DNA of 64,000 nucleotides from Spirochaetota bacterium. Lineage in GTDB: Bacteria > Spirochaetota > Spirochaetia > Treponematales > Treponemataceae. The DNA is taken from positions 186,001 to 250,000 of the forward strand of contig JAEZST010000011.1 of NCBI GenBank assembly GCA_023443865.1, written 5' to 3'. Under the pieces are notes generated by a model. That model saw only the letters and a program-made list of their open reading frames with translations, was not told where the DNA came from and ran no database searches. Both the position numbers and the translations under genes were made by a program. Below, piece after piece: positions 15,852-23,131 of the stretch (its first letter is position 1; each line of letters opens with the position of its first letter).

Positions 15852-15879
15852 GGAAACGGGCCCAGGGAAGCCCGTTTCC
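15852..15879 (+). terminator. Hairpin after the transporter gene
   Basis: Perfect 10-bp arms GGAAACGGGC and GCCCGTTTCC with an eight-base loop lie 25 bases after the stop. There is no clear T-run, so it is a weak or Rho-assisted terminator. Confidence 0.55.
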
Positions 15880-15895
15880 CGCATTCGCAAACTCC

Positions 15896-15924
15896 TTACA
15901 TAAACCCGCGATATCGGCTATAAT
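15896..15924 (+). promoter_or_regulatory. Predicted promoter of parAB
   Basis: TTACAT (15896-15901), 17 bases, consensus TATAAT (15919-15924). The parA ATG follows after nine bases and no Shine-Dalgarno sequence intervenes. Confidence 0.65.
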
Positions 15925-15933
15925 GGATCACCT

Positions 15934-16689
15934 ATGGGGAAAACCTACGTTTTTGTGAACCAAAAAGGCGGCGTGGGAAAAACCACCTCCGCGATCAATA
16001 TCGGCGCGTATCTCGCCTTGGCGGGCAAAAAAACCCTCCTCGTCGACTTTGACTCCCAGGGAAACATGACCTCGGGCGTCGGGGCTGACCGCGAAAAACC
16101 GACCGTGTACGATCTTCTCGCCGGCAGCGCGCCGATCGAAAAGGTCATACGCCCGTCGGCGATTCCGGGGCTTTCCGTTATCCCCGCGTCAATAGACCTT
16201 TCCGGGGCCGCCATTGAGCTCGTAGACCAGGAAAACCGGGAGTTCTTCCTGAAGAACGCCCTCGCGCCGGTGAAAGACCGGTTCGATTATATCCTTATAG
16301 ACTGTCCGCCCTCCCTCGGCATCCTCACCCTCAACGGGTTGGTCGCCTCGGACGGCGTTCTCATTCCCCTCCAGTGCGAGTATTTTGCCCTGGAAGGGCT
16401 CACGTTGCTCCTTCAAACGGTGAAGAAGGTCCAAAAGACCCTCAATCCGTCCCTTGATATCGGCGGCATCTTTTTTACCATGTTCGATTCGCGTACGCGG
16501 CTCGCCCAAGACGTGGTACAGCAGGTAACGTCCTATTTTAAGGACCGGGTTTTCACCACGATCATACCGAGAAACGTGAGGCTTTCGGAGGCGCCGTCAC
16601 ACGGCCTTCCCATCTGCAAGTACGACGCGCTGTGCGTCGGCGCGCGGAGTTACGAAAAACTCGCGAAAGAGGTACTAGAACGTGGCTAA
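15934..16689 (+). CDS. parA: Chromosome partitioning ATPase ParA (Soj)
   Basis: A 251-residue ParA-type ATPase that works with ParB in origin segregation. The deviant Walker A is QKGGVGKT (residues 10-17), Walker A' is LVDFDSQGNMTSGVG, and the B region is YILIDCPPSLGILTLN. The C-terminal RNVRLSEAPSHGLP block is diagnostic for chromosomal Soj. The length is normal. Its last eight bases overlap parB. Confidence 0.97.
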   Translation: MGKTYVFVNQKGGVGKTTSAINIGAYLALAGKKTLLVDFDSQGNMTSGVGADREKPTVYDLLAGSAPIEKVIRPSAIPGLSVIPASIDLSGAAIELVDQENREFFLKNALAPVKDRFDYILIDCPPSLGILTLNGLVASDGVLIPLQCEYFALEGLTLLLQTVKKVQKTLNPSLDIGGIFFTMFDSRTRLAQDVVQQVTSYFKDRVFTTIIPRNVRLSEAPSHGLPICKYDALCVGARSYEKLAKEVLERG

Positions 16690-17590
16690 AACCGGAGGTC
16701 TCGGGCGCGGGCTCGGGGCATTGCTCGACGAATCCGAACAGACCGAAAAGGACCGGTCCCCAGACAACGCGCCGCGGGGAGCGGGCACGGAACTATTCAT
16801 AAACCCCTCGCTTCTCAAGCCCAATCCCCACCAGCCCCGCCGTGAATTCGACGAGGAAGCCCTTCGCGAACTCGCGGACTCGATCCGGGAACACGGGATA
16901 ATCCAGCCCATTATCGTGGAAGAGGCGGGAGACGGGTCCTATTTCATCATCGCGGGGGAGCGCCGGACCAGGGCAGCCAGGCTCGCGGGCCTTTCGGCCG
17001 TTCCGGTGATCGTTAAAAAATTCTCCGACGAGCGAAAGCTCGAAGTCGCGCTTATCGAAAATATCCAGCGGGAAAACCTGAACCCCGTGGAAGAGGCGCA
17101 GGCTTACCATAAGCTCATGACCCTCGGCAACCTCAGCCAGGAAGAGGCGGCGACGCGGGTGGGAAAAAGCAGGTCCGCCGTCGCGAACGCGCTTCGGCTG
17201 CTCAAGCTTCCCGAGGACATGCAATCGTCCCTCGCCTCGGGCCAAATAACCAGCGGTCACGCCCGGGCCATCCTTTCCGTGCTCAACCCCGCGGACCAGC
17301 GCATTCTTTTCGGCAGGATCGTCGGCAACGGGCTCTCCGTGCGCGATACGGAACGCATGGCCGCCGAGCTTAACGGCGGCAGCAGGGCCGGGGCGACCCC
17401 CGCCGAAACGCCCAAGAAGAAAGAGGCCGACGCCGGGAAGGACATGGAATTGCGCGCGCTGGAACAGCGCTTCATAGACGTTTTGGGCACCAAGGTAGCC
17501 GTAAAGGGCAACCTGAGCCGCGGCTCCATCGAGATTTCTTTCTTTTCCCGGGACGATCTGGACCGGATCTACGGCCTGATTAACCGCTAA
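16682..17590 (+). CDS. parB: Chromosome partitioning protein ParB (Spo0J)
   Basis: A 302-residue CTP-dependent DNA clamp that loads at parS. The N-terminal NPHQPRREFDEEALRELADS and GERRTRAARLAGL boxes form the nucleotide-binding domain. A helix-turn-helix (NLSQEEAATRVGKSRSAVANALR) and a C-terminal dimerisation part follow. The start is GTG, overlapping parA. No full parS palindrome was found in this window. The end overlaps the convergent ppk gene by four bases. Confidence 0.96.
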   Translation: MAKTGGLGRGLGALLDESEQTEKDRSPDNAPRGAGTELFINPSLLKPNPHQPRREFDEEALRELADSIREHGIIQPIIVEEAGDGSYFIIAGERRTRAARLAGLSAVPVIVKKFSDERKLEVALIENIQRENLNPVEEAQAYHKLMTLGNLSQEEAATRVGKSRSAVANALRLLKLPEDMQSSLASGQITSGHARAILSVLNPADQRILFGRIVGNGLSVRDTERMAAELNGGSRAGATPAETPKKKEADAGKDMELRALEQRFIDVLGTKVAVKGNLSRGSIEISFFSRDDLDRIYGLINR

Positions 17591-19761
17591 TTCCTGCGAA
17601 CGCTGAACTCGCGCTGGGGTTCCTTCTCGAAGATCTCGGTGCGTTTCCGCTCGGCCTCGTACAGCGCTTCCTGAATGCGCACCGCGGGCTCTCCCTCGGC
17701 CCGGCGCCGGCGGGCCCAGCTTCCGTCGCTCTGCAGGTAGTGGGCCTTCACGTTGTCGGCGAAATACAGCTGCAGTACGTCGCGGACCTTCTTTCGGATG
17801 GACTCCTGCAGTACAGGGAACATGAGTTCTACCCGGCGGTCCAGGTTTCTGGACATCCAGTCGGCGCTCGAAAGCCATACCTCGTTCGCCCCCGAATTCT
17901 CGAAGCAGAAAATGCGGGTATGTTCCAGATACCGGTCTATGATACTGACCACCGTGACGTTTTCGCTCAATCCCGCGACGCCGGGCACGAGCATGCACAC
18001 CCCCCGCACGTTGAGGAGAATCTTCACCCCCGCCCCGCTCGCGCGGTACAGCGCCTCGATAATTTCCGGGTCGGCGAGGCTATTGAGCTTCGCCATGATA
18101 CGCCCGGGGTTTTCGGGAGAGGAGCGCTCGATTTCCCGTTCGATGAGGGAAAGGAGCTTCGGCTTGAGGTCGATGGGGGCCATGACGAGCCGTTTGGTAT
18201 TCATGATCGCCGAATAGCCGGAGATCATGTTGAAAAAAACCGTGGCGTCGTTGGCGAGTTCCTCGTTCGCGGTAAAGAGCGACATATCCACGTAGAACCG
18301 GGCGGTTTTATCGTTGTAGTTTCCGGTGGAAAGATGTACGTAGCGCCTGATTCCCTCGGTCTCGCGGCGTACCACGAGGAGAATCTTGGCGTGGACCTTG
18401 AGCCGCGCGATTCCGTACACCACGATTATCCCGGCCTGCTCGAGCCGCTGCACCCAAACGATGTTCCGCTCCTCGTCGAAGCGGGCCTTGAGCTCCACGA
18501 AAACCGTTACGTGCTTGCCGAGCCGTGCGGCGCGCTCGAGGGCGCGGATTATCGGCGAGTCTCCTGAGGTGCGATAGAGCGTCATCTTGATGGCGAGCAC
18601 CGCCGGATCGTCAGCGGCGTCGTTCACGAAGCGCAGGACGGGCTCGTAGGACTGATACGGTACGTGCAGGAGCACGTCGGAGCGCTTCAGCTCGTCCCAA
18701 AACGGGCGGTCCTGGGGAAGCTCCACCGGCCAGAACGCGCGCCAATGCGGGTTCCTGAGTCGGTCGTAGCCCTCGACGTTGGCGAGCTCCACCAGCGTGG
18801 GCAGGTCGATCGGGCCGGGAACGTGATACACGTCGTCGTCGTCGAGCCCCATGCTCCGCTTCAGGGAATCAAGGATCACGGGGCTTTCGCCGGTACAGAG
18901 CAGGCGAACGGGCACTGAAGAAAGCCGCGAGGCGAGCACTTCCTGGATGGCCGCGATAAAATCGTCGTCCCGTTCCTCGTCCACCGCCCGGTCGGCGTCG
19001 CGGGCAACCTTAAACAGCAGGCTTTCCTCGATGCTGAAACCGGGAAAGAGGCGTTGGCCGAAACTGCGCACCACGTCGTCAAGCAGGGTAAAGCAGCGGC
19101 AGTCTCCCTCGTCCGGAAGCCAGACCACCCGGGTAATGCTCGCCGGTATTTGCACGATGGCCAGGGGAGGATGCCCCTCCGCCGTTTCCAGGCTGTCGGG
19201 CACGGGAAGAACGCCCGCGGTTTCGAGAAAGCTCGCCAGGGGGCCGTCGGGCATGGAGATCGTGCTGCGAAGCAGGAACGCGGCGTGCAGCCTGAGGTTT
19301 CCTATACTGGGAAATTCCTCGTTGGCGTTGGTGCGCAGGGGAGTCAGCAGGGGAAACACCTCGCCCATGAAAAAGGAATCCAGGAAACGTAGCTGCGCCG
19401 GGGTGTATTTCGAGGGAGGCACGTAGACGAGCCCTTCCCGTTCGAGGCCGGGAAGGATTTCTTCCCGAAGGCACCGGAATTGGGTATTCACGAGCTCGTG
19501 AACGCGGGCGGACAGCCGGGAAAGCCGCTCCCGGACGGGGACCCCCGCGGTGTCGCAGGATTCGGGGGAACGGAGGCACTCCTCCTTGAGGGAGGCGACC
19601 CGAACCATGAAAAATTCGTCGAAATTGGAAGAGACTATCGTAAGGAACCGCAACCGTTCCAGGAGGGGCACGTCGGCGCGGAGCGCCTCGTCGAGAACGC
19701 GGGCGTTGAACTCGATCCATGAAAGCTCGCGGTTAAAGAGCCTGATTTTTTTTTCCGGCAT
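17587..19761 (-). CDS. ppk1: Polyphosphate kinase 1
   Basis: A 724-residue PPK1 that reversibly builds polyphosphate from ATP. The N-terminal helix domain contains LFNRELSWIEFNARVLDEA. The phosphohistidine is in KVHAKILLVVRRE and the second active-site histidine region is YVHLSTGNYNDKTARFY. The length is typical. ATG 19761 is preferred over an upstream TTG because GAGGTG lies seven bases before it. It follows ppx by 11 bases, so synthesis and breakdown enzymes are co-expressed. Confidence 0.95.
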   Translation of the reverse strand: MPEKKIRLFNRELSWIEFNARVLDEALRADVPLLERLRFLTIVSSNFDEFFMVRVASLKEECLRSPESCDTAGVPVRERLSRLSARVHELVNTQFRCLREEILPGLEREGLVYVPPSKYTPAQLRFLDSFFMGEVFPLLTPLRTNANEEFPSIGNLRLHAAFLLRSTISMPDGPLASFLETAGVLPVPDSLETAEGHPPLAIVQIPASITRVVWLPDEGDCRCFTLLDDVVRSFGQRLFPGFSIEESLLFKVARDADRAVDEERDDDFIAAIQEVLASRLSSVPVRLLCTGESPVILDSLKRSMGLDDDDVYHVPGPIDLPTLVELANVEGYDRLRNPHWRAFWPVELPQDRPFWDELKRSDVLLHVPYQSYEPVLRFVNDAADDPAVLAIKMTLYRTSGDSPIIRALERAARLGKHVTVFVELKARFDEERNIVWVQRLEQAGIIVVYGIARLKVHAKILLVVRRETEGIRRYVHLSTGNYNDKTARFYVDMSLFTANEELANDATVFFNMISGYSAIMNTKRLVMAPIDLKPKLLSLIEREIERSSPENPGRIMAKLNSLADPEIIEALYRASGAGVKILLNVRGVCMLVPGVAGLSENVTVVSIIDRYLEHTRIFCFENSGANEVWLSSADWMSRNLDRRVELMFPVLQESIRKKVRDVLQLYFADNVKAHYLQSDGSWARRRRAEGEPAVRIQEALYEAERKRTEIFEKEPQREFSVRRN

Positions 19762-19772
19762 TGTGAGCCACC

Positions 19773-21353
19773 TCAAACCATGATGAGCCGATACCCGAAC
19801 AAATCCTCGAACAGATCGGCCTTCTCCTCGAGCGCGAGCCGCTCGAGGGTAACGTCATGGGTACCCTTCGCCCGAAGGTAAAAGGTATCCTTGGTCAATT
19901 CAAGATCGAAATCCTGAATAATCTGCGAATGGCCGCGGTCAAGGGCGTCGGCCACGCGGAGAAGGGACGACAATTTCAATACCATGGTCCGATCCGCCCG
20001 GGGAAGCGCCGCGTACGCGGGATGGGAGGGATTCGGAAGCTCGGAGCGATGGTAGCGCACCACGTTCGCCAGGATATTCATGTCTTCCTTATTCATTCCG
20101 AATATGTCCGAGTGGGTCACGATGTACTGACTGTGGATATGGTGGTCGGCGGAGCGGATGAAGGCGCCCACGTCGTGCAGCAGGGCCGCCACCTCCAGGA
20201 TGAGCCGCGCGTGCCGGTCAAGCCCGAGCTCTTCCTCCAGGCAGTCGAAGAGCTTCAGGGCGACCCGCGTCACGTAGCGCGCGTGATCCTCGTCAAAGTG
20301 GAACTTTTTGCCCAAGGTCATGGCCGAGGCGACCACCTGATTGTAGAAATCCTCGCGAACCAGGCGTTCGGGGCCGGCGAGCCGGGAGATAACGACGCCC
20401 TCGCGAATGGAGAGGGTCGGCACGATCACCGTTTCGGCGGTGGTAATTTCGAGGAAAAACTGATAGGCCAGCAGTCCCGGCCCCAAGGCCTCGGCCTCCC
20501 CGTAGCTGATGCGGTAATGCCCCACGAGCTCGTCCACGGAAGCCTCGCTGATCCGGCCGACGAAGGCGATAAACTCGTCGCGGCCTATCTCGGCGTAAAA
20601 ATCGGAAACCCTCGTCCCGACGGTGCGCGCGACCAGGCGCGCGTCGTTCCCGATGGCGATGAGCTGATGTATGTGGTCGAGCCGGAGCTCGTTATTGAGG
20701 TGCTCGGCGGTGGTCCTGATGTAATCGGCCAGGAAGCGGCGCATATCCTTGAGGGAACCGCGCATGGCCTTTACCTGTTCCTCGATTATGACGGTCCCCA
20801 GGCGGAAACTGTGCGCGGCGACCATTCGCCCCTTTTGCAGGAGCATGATTTCGGTGGAGCCGCCGCCCACGTCCATAATAATGGAGTTGGCCTTCGATAT
20901 CTTCGCGGGGGCGTCGTTTAGGGCGAAGTTCACCGCCAGGTACATCAGGCGGTTTTCCTCGATCCCGTCGGCCACCCGCACCCTGAAGCCGGTCTTGACC
21001 GCGACCCGGTCAAGGATCGCGTCGCGGTTTTTCGCCTCGCGGATGGCGCTCGTGGCGATGACCGTCACGTTGTCGGGATCGATCTTCCAGCTTTCCAGTA
21101 TCTCCCGATAGCGGTTCAGGATACCGAGGCACAGTAAGAGGGATTCCCGCGAAATGACGCCGTTGACGAATACGTCCCGACCCAGCGCGAGGGCACGCTC
21201 GGCCCGGTCGATCACGGTCCAGGCGCCGCGATTGGCGCGCATTCCCCGGGCCGACGCCGCGGGCTTAGCGGATATCTCGGCGACCAGGAGCCGTATACCC
21301 GTCGCGCCGATCTCGATGACCGCCTCGAGCCGCGATTGCACGCCCTTCGCCAT
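19773..21353 (-). CDS. ppx: Exopolyphosphatase/GppA-family phosphatase with C-terminal HD domain
   Basis: A 526-residue protein. The N-terminal Ppx/GppA actin-like domain shows EIGATGIRLLVAE, AIREAKNRDAILD and the phosphate loop IMDVGGGSTEIML. The C-terminal half is an HD-type domain (ALLHDVGAFIRSADHHIHS). Such enzymes hydrolyse polyphosphate and/or pppGpp. It lies between the upstream glycoside hydrolase gene (4-base gap) and ppk (11-base gap). Confidence 0.92.
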   Translation of the reverse strand: MAKGVQSRLEAVIEIGATGIRLLVAEISAKPAASARGMRANRGAWTVIDRAERALALGRDVFVNGVISRESLLLCLGILNRYREILESWKIDPDNVTVIATSAIREAKNRDAILDRVAVKTGFRVRVADGIEENRLMYLAVNFALNDAPAKISKANSIIMDVGGGSTEIMLLQKGRMVAAHSFRLGTVIIEEQVKAMRGSLKDMRRFLADYIRTTAEHLNNELRLDHIHQLIAIGNDARLVARTVGTRVSDFYAEIGRDEFIAFVGRISEASVDELVGHYRISYGEAEALGPGLLAYQFFLEITTAETVIVPTLSIREGVVISRLAGPERLVREDFYNQVVASAMTLGKKFHFDEDHARYVTRVALKLFDCLEEELGLDRHARLILEVAALLHDVGAFIRSADHHIHSQYIVTHSDIFGMNKEDMNILANVVRYHRSELPNPSHPAYAALPRADRTMVLKLSSLLRVADALDRGHSQIIQDFDLELTKDTFYLRAKGTHDVTLERLALEEKADLFEDLFGYRLIMV

Positions 21354-21357
21354 GGCA

Positions 21358-22788
21358 TTACAGCTTGTCGATCAACATCGAGCACTTTCCCGAGGGGATC
21401 GGGAGCGTTTTCTTTTTTTGTCCGAGTATGTTGATCGTGAAATAGTAAAGCTTTTCGCTTTCCATGTGGATTTCCCAGCCTCGCTGGCTCTTGTTGGAAA
21501 GGATCGTAATAAGGTTCCGTTTCAGGCTCAGGTTCTCTATGCCCATCACCTCGAGATTCGGGATGATCCAGTCCACGGTCTTCCTGGGCAGGCTGATGGA
21601 AAGGCCGATGATGTTCTCGATCATTAAGGCGATGGTGGAAAGGCCGGTGTAGGGCAGATACTGCTTACGGGGAAAGCCTTCCTTCTCGGGCCATTGGGCG
21701 GGGCCCTCTTTCTGGGGCATATACGCTTCCCAAAGATGTCCCTTATTGTGTTCCCCGTTGGGAGACAGGGCGTCGAGCACGTAATACAGATGCCGAATGG
21801 TGCATTCCCGCGCGAGGTCCCATCGATTGTACTTTTCGAGCCCCTTCACCACCATAAAGGTAAAGGGCGCGAATACGCTGCCCCGGTAGCCCATGCCGCG
21901 CTCGTCAAAGTCGGGATCGTCGGCGGAAAGGGAGGGAAAGGGATGGTCCACCCCGAAGGTTTTCGGGTTTTGCAAGTGGGCGATCAGCCGGTCGGCCTTA
22001 TCCTCGTTGGGAATTTCCGCGAGAAGGGGCCAAAAGCCGGCGATGGTTTTTTGGGGCAAACGCTTCTCTTCGGCGTCGATATCGTGATAAAACCCGGTCT
22101 CGTTATCCCACATATGGGAATTGATGCGGGTTTTCAGGGAAAAGTACATGCGCTTGTACTGGAAGCTCAGGTCCTTGTCGTTCAGGATATCCCCGAGGGC
22201 GGACATGTACAGGGCGTTAATCGCCAGGGCGGTATTGAAATCGACGAGATAGGCCGCCTTGCCGCGGGGAGAATTGCTCATGGTGGTCGCGGCGAGCGGA
22301 ACCTGGTATAGCCCGTTTTCCCGCTTGAAGGTCGCGTCTATCCAGCTCATGTAGCGCTGAAGGACGGGCATGATGTCCTTTATGCGCTTTTTGTTCGCCG
22401 ATTTATGGAACAGGTTGAACTCCGCCCAGGCAAAGAGCGGCATGCCGATACCCTCGGGATTATCCTTGGAGAGTATGGGATCGCCCGTGAGGAGATCGTA
22501 TTTCCAGCGGATTGCCCCGGATTCTTCCTGATGCTCGTAAAAAAAGTCGAGACTCTGGTTCGCGTGATAGTTACGGTTCGAGTACACGAAGAAAAAGGAC
22601 GAGAATATGGTTTCAAACTGGTCAAGCACCGAAATATCCCCGTCAGGGTAGATAAAATACCCTTCGGGAGAAAGACCTTTCACGTCGGGGGTAACCCAAT
22701 TATCCTGGATCCACGCCCAACTGCGATCGTATATATCGACGAAATCTTGATCGTAGAAGTGAACTTTTGGAAAATCGCGCTTATTCAC
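21358..22788 (-). CDS. MGH1-like (six-hairpin) glycoside hydrolase family protein
   Basis: A 476-residue cytoplasmic protein with the look of alpha/alpha-toroid glycosidases related to GH63/GH37: repeated aromatic helices, WDNETGFYHDID, GFWPLLAEIPNEDKADRL, RGMGYRGSVFAPFTFMVVKGL and LWEAYMP. The acidic residues in DFNTALAINAL and WEAYMP are candidate catalytic positions. The sugar substrate is unknown. The start is placed at GTG 22788, six bases after a GAGGAG that belongs to the last tandem repeat unit. A longer frame from 22818 would translate through the repeat. It precedes ppx. Confidence 0.75.
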   Translation of the reverse strand: MNKRDFPKVHFYDQDFVDIYDRSWAWIQDNWVTPDVKGLSPEGYFIYPDGDISVLDQFETIFSSFFFVYSNRNYHANQSLDFFYEHQEESGAIRWKYDLLTGDPILSKDNPEGIGMPLFAWAEFNLFHKSANKKRIKDIMPVLQRYMSWIDATFKRENGLYQVPLAATTMSNSPRGKAAYLVDFNTALAINALYMSALGDILNDKDLSFQYKRMYFSLKTRINSHMWDNETGFYHDIDAEEKRLPQKTIAGFWPLLAEIPNEDKADRLIAHLQNPKTFGVDHPFPSLSADDPDFDERGMGYRGSVFAPFTFMVVKGLEKYNRWDLARECTIRHLYYVLDALSPNGEHNKGHLWEAYMPQKEGPAQWPEKEGFPRKQYLPYTGLSTIALMIENIIGLSISLPRKTVDWIIPNLEVMGIENLSLKRNLITILSNKSQRGWEIHMESEKLYYFTINILGQKKKTLPIPSGKCSMLIDKL

Positions 22789-22796
22789 ATATGCTC

Positions 22797-22890
22797 CTCG
22801 AAACTGCACCGGCTCCACAACGAGCCGGTTTGTTGGACAATACCTCGAAACTGCACCGGCTCTTCAATGAGCCGGTTTGTTGGACAATAC
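22797..22890 (-). repeat. Two tandem 47-bp hairpin repeats in the glycosidase leader
   Basis: Two 47-bp copies (22797-22843 and 22844-22890). In the mRNA sense each has a perfect 8-bp stem ACCGGCTC/GAGCCGGT with a six-base loop that differs between copies (ATTGAA, GTTGTG), flanked by constant TTGTCCAACAA and GCAGTTTCGAGG. The copy nearest the gene ends in the Shine-Dalgarno GAGGAG. The flanks resemble the short repeats at 12236 and 29959. Confidence 0.85.
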
Positions 22891-23128
22891 CGATTAAAGA
22901 CAATGAACCCGTAACGGGCCTGATTTGCGAGCGTTACCCAAAAAAAGGAACCGCCGGCACAGCAAGCAGCCCGTTGAACGATACCTCGAACCCATCGAGA
23001 ACGTGTGGTTTTTTTGTCGCTCAGACAACCCTTTTTGTCTTTTTTCGTTGGCTGCGTCAATTTTTAAGTATACCATATTCGACATTAAAATTATATACTT
23101 AGACAGTAAATTTCGAGATGTGGAGGGG
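22891..23128. other. Intergenic stretch upstream of the GatB-asparaginase gene
   Basis: Divergent intergenic region. It holds a small CCCGTAACGGG inverted repeat near 22909, another partial repeat remnant (TACCTCGA near 22980), a weak 5-bp hairpin TTGTC/GACAA followed by a T-rich run near 23015-23050, and an AT-rich segment at 23055-23105 likely to carry the promoter. No -35/-10 pair there is convincing. Confidence 0.4.
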
Positions 23129-23131
23129 ATG

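Noticed and set aside
15828..15933. PreQ1 riboswitch near the VUT-family transporter
   Set aside because: The upstream gap is only about 40 bases after the hsp20 terminator, and the downstream hairpin is a plain terminator-like stem.
17740..18567. A 275-codon plus-strand frame inside ppk
   Set aside because: Antisense shadow of a conserved enzyme with no Shine-Dalgarno sequence, promoter or family features.
22925..23131. N-terminal extension of the GatB-asparaginase frame by 69 codons
   Set aside because: The extension is Lys/Phe/Ser-rich, matches nothing in GatB and covers an AT-rich promoter-like region. A GGAGG site fits the ATG at 23132, where GatB similarity begins.
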